DNA from: Herbaspirillum sp. YR522
GTDB taxonomy: Bacteria; Pseudomonadota; Gammaproteobacteria; Burkholderiales; Burkholderiaceae_D
DNA length: 37,662 bases
NCBI RefSeq assembly: GCF_000282575.1
Contig: NZ_AKJA01000140.1
Span: forward strand, 1-37,662
Direction: 5' to 3'
The translations under genes were made by a program, and so were the position numbers. Positions 9,295 to 18,748 of the stretch are shown in pieces; the first letter of the stretch is position 1; every line of letters starts with the position of its first letter. The notes under the pieces are model-generated. The model was not told where the DNA came from, searched no databases, and was given only the letters and a program-made list of their open reading frames with translations.

Positions 9295-9948
9295 ATGCAG
9301 CAACCTCAGGTTCATCCGCTGGGAGACAGTGCGCTGCTGTGCAGCCTGCCGGCACCGGCGACGCTGTCGCAACAGCAGCGCATCTGGAGCCTGGCCCGAC
9401 TGGCCCAGGACTGGCCCGAGGTGGCCGAGCTGGTACCCGGCATGAACAACCTGACGCTGATCCTCAAGCGCCCTGCGGCCGACATGAGCGAGCTTGCCTT
9501 GCGCATCGAAAAGTCGTGGCCCGGGTTGAAGGCGGACCACGCCGAAGGGCGCACGGTGGACATCCCGGTGGTCTATGGCGGCCAGGACGGCCCCGACCTG
9601 CTCGACGTGGCGCGTCACACCGGCCTGTCTGCCGAGGAATTGATTGCGCGCCATAGTGGCGGCGACTACCTGGTGTACTTCATCGGCTTCATGCCGGGCT
9701 TTGCCTACATGGGCGGACTGGCGCCGGAACTGGCCACGCCGCGGCGCGCCGAGCCGCGCGTGTCGATTCCGGCGGGTTCGGTGGGCATCGGTGGCGAGCA
9801 GACCGGCATCTATCCGATGGCTTCGCCGGGCGGCTGGCAATTGCTGGGCCGCACCGCGCTGCCGCTGTTCGACCCGAAGCAGGATCCGCCTACCCTGCTG
9901 CGGCCCGGCGACCGGGTGCGCTTTACCGTCGAACGGGTGGCCCTATGA
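9295..9948 (+). CDS. pxpB: 5-oxoprolinase subunit PxpB (KipI family)
   Basis: PxpB is one of three subunits of the bacterial ATP-dependent 5-oxoprolinase, which opens pyroglutamate to glutamate. It has 217 residues and belongs to the KipI / carboxyltransferase-subdomain C-D family. Recognisable segments are YLVYFIGFMPGFAYMGGL and the GSVGIGGEQTGIYP-x-ASPGGWQLLGRT core typical of the family. The ATG at 9295 has GGTGAG a few bases upstream. It overlaps pxpC by four bases (ATGA), so the two are coupled and the products form a PxpBC complex. It is the first gene of the accessory plus-strand operon. Confidence 0.93.
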   Translation: MQQPQVHPLGDSALLCSLPAPATLSQQQRIWSLARLAQDWPEVAELVPGMNNLTLILKRPAADMSELALRIEKSWPGLKADHAEGRTVDIPVVYGGQDGPDLLDVARHTGLSAEELIARHSGGDYLVYFIGFMPGFAYMGGLAPELATPRRAEPRVSIPAGSVGIGGEQTGIYPMASPGGWQLLGRTALPLFDPKQDPPTLLRPGDRVRFTVERVAL

Positions 9949-10970
9949 TCGAGATCATCCATCCTGGCGTGCTGGCCTCGGTACAGGACCTGGGTCGCCC
10001 CGGCCATCGCCAGCTCGGCATCCACCCCGGCGGCGCGCTCAATACGCTGGCCATGCGCAGCGCCAACCTGCTGGTGGGCAATGCGCCCGATTGCGCCGGC
10101 ATCGAAATCACGATGGGCGCCTGCGAGATCCGGTTCAGCCATGACACCCGTATCGCCCTCGGCGGCGACGACACCGGCGCCACGCTCGACGACCGACCCA
10201 TCGGTGCCTGCTGGAGCCTGCCGGTGCGCGCCGGGCAGGTCTTCAAGCTGGGCATCGCCGCGCCGCAAGGCGCAGGCCAGCCGCCGCAGCTCAGCATGCG
10301 CACCTACCTGGCCGTGGCCGGTGGCATCGATGTGCCATCGGTACTGGGTTCGCGCAGCACCGACCTGAAGGCCTGCTTCGGCGGCCATCAGGGACGCCCC
10401 CTGCGCAAGGGCGATCGCCTGGCCGTGGGCCCGGTGCAGCACCGCGTCACCGGGCCGGCCTTCGGGGTGCGCTCGCCGCGCTGGAGCGGCCTGGCGGCCA
10501 GTCGCGACGACAGCAGCCGGCACGTTACGCTGCGCACCCTGCCCGGCCCCGAATTCGAGCAGTTCACCGGCGCCGCACGCGAAGCGATATGGGCCAGCAC
10601 CTGGCGCGTCACCCCCAACAGCAATCGCATGGGCTATCGCCTGGAAGGCGCCGAACTGAAGCGGCGGCACAGCCGCGACATGCTCTCGCACGGCGTGGTG
10701 CCGGGCACCATCCAGGTACCGCCCTCGGGCCAGCCGATCATCCTCATGGGTGACGCCCAGACCACCGGCGGTTATCCCAAGATCGGCATGGTGATCAGCG
10801 CCGACCTGTGGAAGCTGGCGCAGGCGCCATTGAACGCTACCCTGCGCCTGCAGCCATGTACCTTGTCCGACGCCTTCGAGGCGTGGAACGAACAGCAACG
10901 CTATCTCGAGGCCATCGGCGACGCCGTCGCCGCGCTCGACTGGTCGCGTGCCACGCAATACCGAAAATAA
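9945..10970 (+). CDS. pxpC: 5-oxoprolinase subunit PxpC (KipA family)
   Basis: PxpC partners PxpB in the ATP-dependent 5-oxoprolinase and belongs to the KipA / biotin-dependent-carboxyltransferase-like family. It has 341 residues, the normal size. The family start IEIIHPGVLASVQDLGRPGH and the later TSNRMGYRLEG-like segment (here NSNRMGYRLEGAEL) are clear, as is GQPIILMGDAQTTGGYPKIG near the C-terminus. It overlaps pxpB by four bases and is followed nine bases later by pxpA, with a good Shine-Dalgarno (AAGGAGA) for that gene. Confidence 0.93.
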   Translation: MIEIIHPGVLASVQDLGRPGHRQLGIHPGGALNTLAMRSANLLVGNAPDCAGIEITMGACEIRFSHDTRIALGGDDTGATLDDRPIGACWSLPVRAGQVFKLGIAAPQGAGQPPQLSMRTYLAVAGGIDVPSVLGSRSTDLKACFGGHQGRPLRKGDRLAVGPVQHRVTGPAFGVRSPRWSGLAASRDDSSRHVTLRTLPGPEFEQFTGAAREAIWASTWRVTPNSNRMGYRLEGAELKRRHSRDMLSHGVVPGTIQVPPSGQPIILMGDAQTTGGYPKIGMVISADLWKLAQAPLNATLRLQPCTLSDAFEAWNEQQRYLEAIGDAVAALDWSRATQYRK

Positions 10971-10979
10971 GGAGACGCC

Positions 10980-11720
10980 ATGCATATCGACCTCAACGCC
11001 GATCTCGGCGAAGGCTGCGACACCGACGAACAATTGCTGACCCTGGTCAGCTCGGCCAACATCGCCTGTGGCTGGCATGCGGGCGATGCCAGCACCATGC
11101 GGCGCAGCGTGCGCTGGGCGATCCAGAATCACGTCGCCATCGGCGCCCATCCCAGCTTTCCGGACCGGGAGAATTTCGGCCGCAGCGCCATGCAATTGCC
11201 CCCCGAGGAAATCATCGCCGGCATGCTGTACCAGCTGGGCGCGCTGGACGCCATCGTACGGGCCGAGGGTGGCCGCCTGCGCCACGTCAAGCCGCACGGT
11301 GCACTCTACAACCAGGCTGCCCGCGATGCGGTATTGGCCAGCGCCATCTGCGCCGCGGTGCGCACCTTCGATGCCGAACTGAGCGTGGTCGGCCTGGCCG
11401 GCAGCGAGCTGATCGCGGCGGCGCGCCATGCCGACCTGAACACCGTGGAAGAAGTCTTTGCCGACCGCGCCTATGAAGCCGATGGCAGCCTGGTCGCCCG
11501 CACCAAGCCCGGCGCGCTGATCGACAACGACGAAGATGCCATCGCGCAGACGCTGTCGATGATCCAGAAAAAACAGGTAGTGGCGATCGACGGCAGCATC
11601 GTGAGCGTCAATGCGCAGACGGTCTGCCTGCACGGAGATGGACCGCACGCACTGAGCTTCGCGCGCCAGATTCGTGCACGACTGCACGCCGAAGGCATCG
11701 CCGTTCGCGCCGCCGCATAG
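10980..11720 (+). CDS. pxpA: 5-oxoprolinase subunit PxpA (LamB/YcsF family)
   Basis: PxpA is the third subunit of the ATP-dependent 5-oxoprolinase and has a LamB/YcsF barrel fold. The 246 residues show the family motifs in order: DLNADLGEG at the start, [33 protein letters not shown] and CLHGDGPHA. These acidic and histidine residues are the presumed active-site groups. It completes a pxpB-pxpC-pxpA set, so the organism should be able to recycle or use 5-oxoproline. A 183-base gap, without a visible terminator, separates it from the DUF969 gene. Confidence 0.94.
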   Translation: MHIDLNADLGEGCDTDEQLLTLVSSANIACGWHAGDASTMRRSVRWAIQNHVAIGAHPSFPDRENFGRSAMQLPPEEIIAGMLYQLGALDAIVRAEGGRLRHVKPHGALYNQAARDAVLASAICAAVRTFDAELSVVGLAGSELIAAARHADLNTVEEVFADRAYEADGSLVARTKPGALIDNDEDAIAQTLSMIQKKQVVAIDGSIVSVNAQTVCLHGDGPHALSFARQIRARLHAEGIAVRAAA

Positions 11721-11903
11721 CAACGAGTTTTTCGTAGTCGCAACAAGCACTTTCCGTAGAAAAAAACGAGGCTTCGAAGGTGTCGTTGGCAGCGCCATGC
11801 GCGCTCGGTTCCGGCCGGGCAAGCCTGGTGCCAAAGACGCTGCACTGGCACGGGCCTTGCAATCGCCATCAGTTTTTTGCCTTTCATCTCAAGGGAGATT
11901 TTC

Positions 11904-12632
11904 ATGGATAGCACGACCTTGCTGCCACTGATCGGGATACCGATCGTCGTGGCCGGCTTTGCGTTACGTTTCAACCCACTGCTGGTGGTCACGGTAGCCG
12001 GACTGTCGACCGGCCTGGCCGTCGGCATGGACTTCGGCATGCTGCTGGAAACCTTCGGCGAGAAGTTCGTCAACAGCCGTTCGCTGGCGACCTTCCTGCT
12101 GATCCTGCCGATCATCGGCCTGCTGGAACACTATGGCTTGAAGGAACGGGCGCAGGCCTGGATCTCGAGCATCGCCAGCGCCACCTCGGCGCGCATCCTG
12201 ATGCTCTATTTCATCGTGCGCGAAGGCACCGCCGCGCTGGGCCTGATCTACCTCGGTGGACAGGCGCAGACGGTACGTCCGCTGCTGGCACCGATGGCCG
12301 AAGGCGCAGCCGTGAACGCCTATGGCGAAGACCTGCCGCAGACCATCCGCGACAAGATCAAGGCCCACGCCGCGGCCTGCGACAACATCGCGGTGTTCTT
12401 CGGCGAAGACATCTTCATCGCCTTCGGTGCCGTGCTGCTGATGGATGCCTTCCTGAAGGAAAACGGCATCAGCAATATCGAGCCGCTGCATATCGGCCTG
12501 TGGGCCATTCCCACCGCACTGGCAGCGCTGGTGATCCACATGTTCCGCCTGACCCGCCTGGACGCCTCGATCCTGCGCGACGTCAACGCCTGGAAAGCCT
12601 CCCAATCCAATTCTTCGAAAGTGACGGCATGA
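11904..12632 (+). CDS. DUF969 membrane protein, predicted transporter subunit
   Basis: The protein has 242 residues and several hydrophobic stretches (about residues 3-37, 55-80, 100-120, 170-190 and 195-220). It is recognised as a DUF969-family protein, always paired with DUF979. The start ATG at 11904 follows AAGGGAG at a proper distance, which makes it a better start than an in-frame ATG 27 bases earlier. The stop overlaps the DUF979 start by four bases. Family pairing, position after pxpBCA and the hydrophobic profile suggest a two-subunit permease, perhaps for 5-oxoproline. Transport has not been shown for this protein as far as I know. Confidence 0.8.
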   Translation: MDSTTLLPLIGIPIVVAGFALRFNPLLVVTVAGLSTGLAVGMDFGMLLETFGEKFVNSRSLATFLLILPIIGLLEHYGLKERAQAWISSIASATSARILMLYFIVREGTAALGLIYLGGQAQTVRPLLAPMAEGAAVNAYGEDLPQTIRDKIKAHAAACDNIAVFFGEDIFIAFGAVLLMDAFLKENGISNIEPLHIGLWAIPTALAALVIHMFRLTRLDASILRDVNAWKASQSNSSKVTA

Positions 12633-13615
12633 CCACGCTCATTTCCATCAACCGCATCTACTACCTGATCGGCATCATCGTCATGCTGCTGGTGGGCATG
12701 ACACTGCGCGACCGCGGCAACCCCAAGCGCTACACCACGGCGCTGTTCTGGTTCCTGTTCGGCGCGGTGTTCCTGTTCGGCGACCTGCTGGTGGAGTCGC
12801 TCGGCAAGTCGCTGGCCTACCGCATCATCGGCGCCACCGTCATCATCATTTCGCTCATCGCCGGCGCCGGCCTGCTGTCGGCCGGCACCTATGCCACCAC
12901 CAGCCATGACGAACGCGTGGCCAGCGCCAGGCGACTGGGCAACTGGCTGTTCTTCCCGGCCGTGCTGATCCCGGTGGTGACGGTGGCCTGTACCGTGCTG
13001 CTCAAGGGCGTCTCGGTGGGCGGCATGTTCCTGCTCGACCAGAAGCAGCTGACGCTGGCGGCGCTGTGCGTGGCCTGTATCACCGCCCTCATCGCCGGCT
13101 GGGTGCTGACCCGCGGCACGCCGCTGCAGGCCGTGCGCCAATCGCGCCGGCTGGTCGATTCGATCGGCTGGGCGGCGATCCTGCCGCTGATGCTGGCCAT
13201 GCTGGGCGGCGTGTTCGTGGCTGCCAAGACCGGCAACTCGGTGCAGCAGGTGGTGAGCCTGTTCGTCAACCCGGACAATCGTTTCCTGGTGGTGGTGATC
13301 TACTGCGTGGGCATGGCGCTGTTTACCATGGTGATGGGCAACGCCTTTGCCGCCTTCCCGGTCATGAGCGCCGGCATCGCGCTGCCGTTCCTGATCCTGG
13401 GGCACCACGCCGATCCGGCACCGCTGGTGGCCATCGGCATGTACTCGGGTTATTGCGGTACGCTCATGACACCGATGGCGGCCAACTACAACATCGTCCC
13501 GGCGGCGTTGCTGGAGTTGAAGAACAAGTACCAGGTGATCAAGGTGCAGATCCCGACCGCCGTCACCCTGCTGGCCGTAAATGTGCTGCTGATGTACTTC
13601 ATCGCCTTCCGCTGA
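12629..13615 (+). CDS. DUF979 membrane protein, predicted transporter subunit
   Basis: A 328-residue polytopic membrane protein of the DUF979 family. Roughly eight to nine hydrophobic segments can be seen, beginning with YYLIGIIVMLLVGMTL. The C-terminal part has a conserved-looking GMYSGYCGTLMTPMAANYNIVPAALLE region with small residues and prolines inside a membrane stretch, which is the sort of element that lines a substrate path. It is translationally coupled to the DUF969 gene (ATGA), so the two products probably form one complex. Substrate is inferred only from linkage to pxpBCA. Confidence 0.8.
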   Translation: MTTLISINRIYYLIGIIVMLLVGMTLRDRGNPKRYTTALFWFLFGAVFLFGDLLVESLGKSLAYRIIGATVIIISLIAGAGLLSAGTYATTSHDERVASARRLGNWLFFPAVLIPVVTVACTVLLKGVSVGGMFLLDQKQLTLAALCVACITALIAGWVLTRGTPLQAVRQSRRLVDSIGWAAILPLMLAMLGGVFVAAKTGNSVQQVVSLFVNPDNRFLVVVIYCVGMALFTMVMGNAFAAFPVMSAGIALPFLILGHHADPAPLVAIGMYSGYCGTLMTPMAANYNIVPAALLELKNKYQVIKVQIPTAVTLLAVNVLLMYFIAFR

Positions 13616-13677
13616 TCCCTCAGTCCCATTGCGCGGCCGCCCGGTGGCGGTCGCGTCCGTTTCAAGGAATCCTCCCC

Positions 13678-14682
13678 ATGCAACTCGACATCGAACAGGC
13701 CGAAGCCTTCGCACGCATGCCGCTGGCCTACCTGCGTCATGAATATCCCAACCACATCATGCACCTGCTCAACGACGAGCAGGACGTACGCTCGCCGCGC
13801 GCGCTGCATCCGGTGTTCTACGGTTGCTACGACTGGCATTCGGCGGTGCACGGCTACTGGCTGCTGTTGCGCTGCCTGCGCCTTTATCCGGACCTGCCGG
13901 CCGGCGCCGACATCGGCGCCATCTTCGACGAGCACTTCACGCCCGAGCTGATGGAGCGCGAGACCGACTATTTCCGCGCCCCCAATCGCGGCCCGTTCGA
14001 ACGCCCCTACGGCTTTGGCTGGATCCTGGCGCTGGACCAGGAGCTGGCGCAGTCGGCGCACCCGCGCGCGGCACAATGGCGCGCCGCGATGCAGCCGCTG
14101 AGTGTCGAGATCCGGCGCCGACTGCTCGATTACCTGTCCAAGCTGGGCTATCCGATCCGGGTCGGCACGCACTACAACACGGCCTTCGCGCTGGCGCTGT
14201 CGCTGGACTATGCGCGGCACGTACAGGATGGCGAACTGGAAACGGCCATCGTCGGCGCCGCACAGCGCTTCTACCGTAACGACACCGACTATCCGGCCCA
14301 CTACGAGCCGGGCGGCGACGAGTACATCTCGGGAGCACTGACCGAGGCGCTGCTGATGAGCAAGGCGCTGCCCGAGGGCGCCTTCCCGGTGTGGTTCGAC
14401 CGCTACCTGCCGCGCATCGCCGAGGTGTCGCAATTGATGCAGCCGGCTACCGTGAGCGATCGCACCGATCCCAAGATCGCCCACCTCGACGGCCTCAACC
14501 TCAGCCGCGCCTGGTGCATGAAGCATATCCTGCAGCACCTGCCTGCCGACCATGGGGCAAGGCAGGCCATCGGCCAGGCAATCGAGCGCCATATCCTGGC
14601 CTCGATCGACCATGTGGTCGGCAGCCACTACAGCGGCGGCCACTGGCTGGCCAGCTTTGCCCTGCTGGCGCTGGAAAACTGA
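13678..14682 (+). CDS. DUF2891 family protein, function unknown
   Basis: The 334-residue soluble protein belongs to DUF2891. The start ATG at 13678 has AAGGAA upstream. No signal peptide or membrane segment is seen. Conserved-looking stretches are HPVFYGCYDWHSAVHGYW (residues 41-58) and GTHYNTAFAL in the middle. The NLSRAWCMKHI region comes later, and SHYSGGHWLASFALLALEN closes the protein. Repeated His, Trp and Tyr in helical context suggest an alpha-toroid fold of the kind found in sugar-acting enzymes, but that is a guess. It is the last gene of the pxp operon and is followed by a strong terminator. Any role in 5-oxoproline use is by association. Confidence 0.75.
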   Translation: MQLDIEQAEAFARMPLAYLRHEYPNHIMHLLNDEQDVRSPRALHPVFYGCYDWHSAVHGYWLLLRCLRLYPDLPAGADIGAIFDEHFTPELMERETDYFRAPNRGPFERPYGFGWILALDQELAQSAHPRAAQWRAAMQPLSVEIRRRLLDYLSKLGYPIRVGTHYNTAFALALSLDYARHVQDGELETAIVGAAQRFYRNDTDYPAHYEPGGDEYISGALTEALLMSKALPEGAFPVWFDRYLPRIAEVSQLMQPATVSDRTDPKIAHLDGLNLSRAWCMKHILQHLPADHGARQAIGQAIERHILASIDHVVGSHYSGGHWLASFALLALEN

Positions 14683-14698
14683 ACGCGGCCGCATCAGC

Positions 14699-14740
14699 AA
14701 AAAGCGCCTTGCACCCGCAGTGGGTACAAGGCGCTTTTTT
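14699..14740. terminator. Bidirectional terminator between DUF2891 gene and ndh
   Basis: AAAAAGCGCCTTG and CAAGGCGCTTTTTT form a long stem that continues through a one-base mismatch into ACCC/GGGT. There are T runs on both strands. The two converging genes end 17 bases before and 14 bases after it. Confidence 0.85.
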
Positions 14741-14753
14741 CATGGGCGACCGG

Positions 14754-16037
14754 TCAGCCGGGCCGGTCGGGATCGTGGCTGGCCGGCAGGTGCATGGTGG
14801 CCGGGATCACCCGGGCGCTGCGCTTGAAGGTGAAATAGGCCCAGGCCCAGTCGCTCATGACGATGATGCGGTTGCGAAAACCGATCAGGAAGTACACGTG
14901 CACGAACAGCCAGAACAGCCATGCCGAAAACCCCGAGAACTTGAACTTTCCGACCATCGCAATGGCGGCGCGGCGCCCGATCGTGGCCAGTGAGCCGTAG
15001 TCGCGATAGACGAAGCTTTCCAGCGCACGGTTGGCGATCCGGTTCTTGATGTTGCGTCCGGCGATGCGCCCCATCTGCTTGGCCGCGGGCGACACCCCCG
15101 GCACCGGCTTGCCGTCGGACTGGGCGGCGGCCAGGTCGCCGATCACATACACGTTGTCGTGCCCGGCAATGTTGAGCTCGGGCGAGACCGGGACCCGCCC
15201 GGCCCGGTCGGTCTCGACCCCCAGCGACTTGCCCAGTGGCGAGGCGGCCACCCCGGCCGACCAGACCACGGTGCGCGAGGCCAGCGATTGCTCGCCGTCG
15301 AAGTTGGTGTAGCGCACGCATTGCTCGTCGATATGCACCACGCGGCTGCCGGTGCGCACATCCACGCCCAGGGCCTGCAATTGCTCGCGCGCCTTTTCGG
15401 ACAGGTCGGCCGGATAGGCGCCGAGGATCCGGTCGGACCCTTCGATCAGCACCACCCGCGCCGACTGCGGGTCGATGCGACGGAATTCGCCGCGCAACGT
15501 GTGGCGTGCGATCTCCACCAGGGTACCGGCCATCTCGACGCCGGTGGCACCGCCGCCGATCACGGTAAAGGTCAGCCACTCCTGGCGGCGGCGATCGTCG
15601 CTCTCGCGCTCGGCGTATTCAAAGGCCATCAGCACGCGACGACGAATCTCGAAGGCATCGGCCAGGGTCTTCAGGCCGGGTGCCAGTCGGGCCCAATCGT
15701 CACGACCGAAGTAACTGTGGGTAGAGCCGGCGGCCACGATCAGGTGGTCGTAGTCGATACGGCTGCCATCCTCGAGCGACACGGCGCGCGCATCGACATC
15801 GATGGCGGTGACATCGGCCATGAGCGTGGTCACGTTGCGCTGGTCCGACAGGATGTCGCGAATCGGTGCGCTGATGGCGGGCGCGGACAGGCCGGCGGTG
15901 GCAACCTGGTACAGCAGCGGCTGGAACAGGTGGTGGTTGGTACGATCGATCATGGTGATGCGGACATCCGCATCGGCCAACTCGCGGGCCGCAGCGAGAC
16001 CACCGAAACCACAGCCGATGATGACGACGTGGGGCAT
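14754..16037 (-). CDS. ndh: Type II NADH:quinone oxidoreductase (NDH-2)
   Basis: A single-subunit flavoenzyme that oxidises NADH and reduces membrane quinone without pumping protons. The 427-residue protein starts with the FAD-binding GCGFGGLAAAREL (residues 8-20). A second nucleotide motif, VIGGGATGVEMAGTL, at about residues 165-179 binds NADH. The acidic end YVIGDLAAAQSDGKPVPGVSPAAKQMG is typical of NDH-2. The C-terminal segment FSAWLFWLFVHVYFLIGF is hydrophobic and probably attaches the enzyme to the membrane. It is transcribed alone, away from the nuo operon in the same window. The symbol ndh is by family. Confidence 0.88.
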   Translation of the reverse strand: MPHVVIIGCGFGGLAAARELADADVRITMIDRTNHHLFQPLLYQVATAGLSAPAISAPIRDILSDQRNVTTLMADVTAIDVDARAVSLEDGSRIDYDHLIVAAGSTHSYFGRDDWARLAPGLKTLADAFEIRRRVLMAFEYAERESDDRRRQEWLTFTVIGGGATGVEMAGTLVEIARHTLRGEFRRIDPQSARVVLIEGSDRILGAYPADLSEKAREQLQALGVDVRTGSRVVHIDEQCVRYTNFDGEQSLASRTVVWSAGVAASPLGKSLGVETDRAGRVPVSPELNIAGHDNVYVIGDLAAAQSDGKPVPGVSPAAKQMGRIAGRNIKNRIANRALESFVYRDYGSLATIGRRAAIAMVGKFKFSGFSAWLFWLFVHVYFLIGFRNRIIVMSDWAWAYFTFKRSARVIPATMHLPASHDPDRPG

Positions 16038-16269
16038 GGGCTTCCTTTCAAAAGTAAACTGTTTTTATGTCACCCGGCCTGGCGGCCATGGCGACGCTGT
16101 CCCCTACTCTCTATTCGGACTGCACCGACCGGTCGCGGTTTTCCCAGGACCACCGGCGAGGCAAGCTTGACCTGCCTCAATGCAGACGGACAGGTTCTCA
16201 CATATTTGGTTCGAAAGCACTTGGCCACTTTGTCACACCCCCGCCGGCCGCCATCGCCGCGGTCCAATG
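16038..16269. other. Intergenic region between ndh and the pnp terminator
   Basis: With the terminator that follows, this makes 308 bases without a gene. It must hold the ndh promoter and leader, on the minus strand. Possible small reading frames here have no ribosome site or family resemblance, and I found no convincing -35/-10 pair. Confidence 0.5.
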
Positions 16270-16308
16270 AAAAATCCCCCGCGGCCTCACGACCACGGGG
16301 GATTTTTT
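16270..16308 (-). terminator. Rho-independent terminator after pnp
   Basis: AAAAATCCCCCG and CGGGGGATTTTTT form a strong GC stem with T runs on both strands. It lies 37 bases after the pnp stop codon and ends the rpsO-pnp transcription unit. Confidence 0.85.
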
Positions 16309-16345
16309 CACTGCCACCACCGGGACCAGCCCGGCGACGCTGGTA

Positions 16346-18463
16346 TTACTGGGCCTGGGTAGCGGACTCTGGCGAGTCTTCACCCTGGGCGGCCTTCATC
16401 GACAGCTTCAGGCGGCCACGGTCGTCGGTCTCGAGGACCTTCACGCGTACTTGCTGGCCTTCCTTGAGATAGTCGGCCACGGCGTTGACGCGCTCGTTGG
16501 CGATCTGGCTGATGTGCAGCAGACCATCCTTGCCCGGCAACACCTGGACGATGGCGCCGAAGTCCAGCAGCTTCAGGACGGTGCCTTCGTAGATCTTGCC
16601 CACTTCGACCGAAGCGGTCAGTTCTTCGATGCGACGCTTGGCTTCCTGGCCGGCGGTGGCATCGACCGAGGCGATGGTGACCACGCCTTCGTCGCTGATG
16701 TCGATCTGGGTGCCGGTTTCTTCGGTCAGCGCACGGATCACGGCGCCGCCCTTGCCGATCACGTCGCGGATCTTCTCGGGGTTGATCTTGATGGTGATCA
16801 GGCGCGGCGCGAAGTCGGACAGCTCGCCGGTACCGGCAGGCACGGCTTCGGCCATCTTGCCCAGGATGTGGTGACGGCCTTCCTTGGCCTGCTCCAGCGC
16901 CACCTGCATGATTTCCTTGGTGATGCCCTGGATCTTGATGTCCATCTGCAGCGCGGTGATGCCTTCGGCAGTACCGGCCACCTTGAAGTCCATGTCGCCC
17001 AGGTGATCTTCGTCGCCCAGGATGTCGGTCAGCACGGCGAACTTGTTGCCTTCCTTGATCAGGCCCATGGCGATACCGGCCACGTGCGACTTCATCGGCA
17101 CGCCGGCATCCATCAACGCCAGGCAGCCGCCGCACACCGATGCCATCGACGACGAACCGTTCGATTCGGTGATTTCGGACACCAGGCGCACCGAGTAGCT
17201 GAACTCGTCAGCGGCCGGCAGCGCAGCCAGCAAAGCGCGCTTGGCCAGGCGGCCGTGGCCGATCTCGCGGCGCTTCGGGGTACCGACGCGGCCGGTTTCG
17301 CCGGTGGCGAACGGAGGCATGTTGTAGTGCAGCATGAAGCGATCGGTGTACTCGCCCAGCAGGCCGTCGATCTTCTGCTCGTCACGCGCGGTGCCCAGGG
17401 TCGCGACCACCAGTGCCTGGGTTTCGCCACGGGTGAACAGGGCCGAACCGTGGGTACGCGGCAGCACGCCGGTACGGATCGAGATCGGACGCACGGTGCG
17501 GGTGTCGCGACCGTCGATACGCGGTTCGCCTTCCAGGATCTGCGAGCGCACGATCTTGGCTTCCAGGTCGAACAGGATGGTGCTCACATCGGACAGGTCG
17601 ACGTCGGCGGCATCGGCCACCAGCGCTTCGTTGACCTGGCTGGTGACGGCCTTGAGCTTTTCGGTACGGGCTTGCTTGTCCTTGGTCTGGTAGGCTGCGC
17701 GCAACGGGCCTTCGGCCAGTTGCGACACGCGTGCGATGAGCGCATCGTTCTTGGCCGGCGGCGCCCATTGCACTTCCGGCTTGCCACCGTCGCGCACCAG
17801 TTCGTGGATGGCGTCGATGACCGCCTTCGATTGTTCGTGGCCGAACACCACCGCGCCCAGCATCACTTCCTCGGACAGCTGGTCGGCTTCGGACTCGACC
17901 ATCAGCACGGCCGATTCGGTACCTGCCACTACCAGGTTCAGCTGCGACGACTTCAGCTGGGTCGAGGTCGGGTTGAGCACGTACTGGCCATCGATATAGC
18001 CCACGCGCGCGGCGCCCACCGGGCCGCTGAACGGAATGCCGGCCAGCGACAGCGCGGCCGACGAACCGATCATGGCGGCGATGTCAGGATCGATCTCGGG
18101 GTTGACCGACAACACGTGCACGATCACTTGCACTTCGTTGAGGTAGCCTTCGGGGAACAGCGGGCGGATCGGACGATCGATCAGGCGCGATGTCAGGGTT
18201 TCCTTCTCGGAGGGCTTGCCCTCGCGCTTGAAGAAACCACCGGGAATGCGGCCGGCGGCATAGGTCTTTTCGATGTAGTCGACGGTCAGGGGGAAGAAGT
18301 CCTGGCCTGGCTTGGCTTCCTTGCGGGCCACCACGGTGGCCAGGATGACGGTATCTTCGATCGACACCACCACGGCGCCGGAGGCCTGGCGGGCGATCTC
18401 GCCGGTTTCCAGCGTGACTTGGTGCTGGCCGTACTGGAAGGTCTTGGTGACTTTATTAAACAC
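16346..18463 (-). CDS. pnp: Polyribonucleotide nucleotidyltransferase (PNPase)
   Basis: PNPase is a trimeric 3'-5' phosphorolytic exoribonuclease of the RNA degradosome. The 705-residue protein shows two RNase PH-like domains; the second contains [23 protein letters not shown] domain follows with the GXXG loop in [15 protein letters not shown] at about residues 564-578. The C-terminal S1 domain has [20 protein letters not shown]. The start is GTG at 18463, preceded by AAAGGAA. The gene follows rpsO, as in most proteobacteria, with a 285-base leader that contains a terminator/attenuator and hairpins. Confidence 0.98.
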   Translation of the reverse strand: MFNKVTKTFQYGQHQVTLETGEIARQASGAVVVSIEDTVILATVVARKEAKPGQDFFPLTVDYIEKTYAAGRIPGGFFKREGKPSEKETLTSRLIDRPIRPLFPEGYLNEVQVIVHVLSVNPEIDPDIAAMIGSSAALSLAGIPFSGPVGAARVGYIDGQYVLNPTSTQLKSSQLNLVVAGTESAVLMVESEADQLSEEVMLGAVVFGHEQSKAVIDAIHELVRDGGKPEVQWAPPAKNDALIARVSQLAEGPLRAAYQTKDKQARTEKLKAVTSQVNEALVADAADVDLSDVSTILFDLEAKIVRSQILEGEPRIDGRDTRTVRPISIRTGVLPRTHGSALFTRGETQALVVATLGTARDEQKIDGLLGEYTDRFMLHYNMPPFATGETGRVGTPKRREIGHGRLAKRALLAALPAADEFSYSVRLVSEITESNGSSSMASVCGGCLALMDAGVPMKSHVAGIAMGLIKEGNKFAVLTDILGDEDHLGDMDFKVAGTAEGITALQMDIKIQGITKEIMQVALEQAKEGRHHILGKMAEAVPAGTGELSDFAPRLITIKINPEKIRDVIGKGGAVIRALTEETGTQIDISDEGVVTIASVDATAGQEAKRRIEELTASVEVGKIYEGTVLKLLDFGAIVQVLPGKDGLLHISQIANERVNAVADYLKEGQQVRVKVLETDDRGRLKLSMKAAQGEDSPESATQAQ

Positions 18464-18482
18464 GGTATTTCCTTTCTTTTAT

Positions 18483-18549
18483 GGAGCCGGCCCCGACTGT
18501 GTTCACGGTGCGCGGGCTCCTTTTGCCGACAGATTTTCAGGCGCTGTCG
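18483..18549 (-). promoter_or_regulatory. Hairpins in the pnp leader
   Basis: GGAGCC (18484-18489) pairs with GGCTCC (18515-18520), and CGACAG (18527-18532) pairs with CTGTCG (18544-18549). Both hairpins are directly before the pnp ribosome site. In E. coli, a structured pnp leader is cut by RNase III and then used by PNPase to limit its own synthesis. Similar control here is plausible but not shown. Confidence 0.4.
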
Positions 18550-18664
18550 TTCACCTCACCACAGCCGCCGACAATCCTGCCAGCGGCTTACGACGAACGT
18601 GGCCATGCTGCGCCACGATGAGACAAAAACGTAAAACCGAACGATAACGGGACAATAACGGAAT

Positions 18665-18707
18665 CGCAAAAAACAAAATGCCCGCGTCAACGAGTGACGC
18701 AGGCATT
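18665..18707 (-). terminator. Terminator or attenuator between rpsO and pnp
   Basis: On the minus strand AATGCCTGCGTCA and TGACGCGGGCATT form a 13-base stem with one G-U pair and a five-base loop, followed by TTTTGTTTTTT. Its place between rpsO and pnp matches the partial terminator known in E. coli, which lets some transcripts continue into pnp. Confidence 0.8.
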
Positions 18708-18748
18708 GTGGCTATGATCCGCGAAACGGAGTCAGTCGCAAAATCAAA

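Noticed and set aside
9810..11834. 674-codon minus-strand frame opposite pxpB-pxpC-pxpA
   Set aside because: The plus-strand genes carry clear family motifs; the opposite frame has low-complexity composition and no ribosome site.
12320..13714. 464-codon minus-strand frame opposite DUF969/DUF979
   Set aside because: Very His/Gln/Arg-rich, typical of the antisense of hydrophobic membrane genes.
16451..18634. 727-codon plus-strand frame opposite pnp
   Set aside because: Antisense of a clear PNPase gene; His- and Gln-rich with no recognisable domain.
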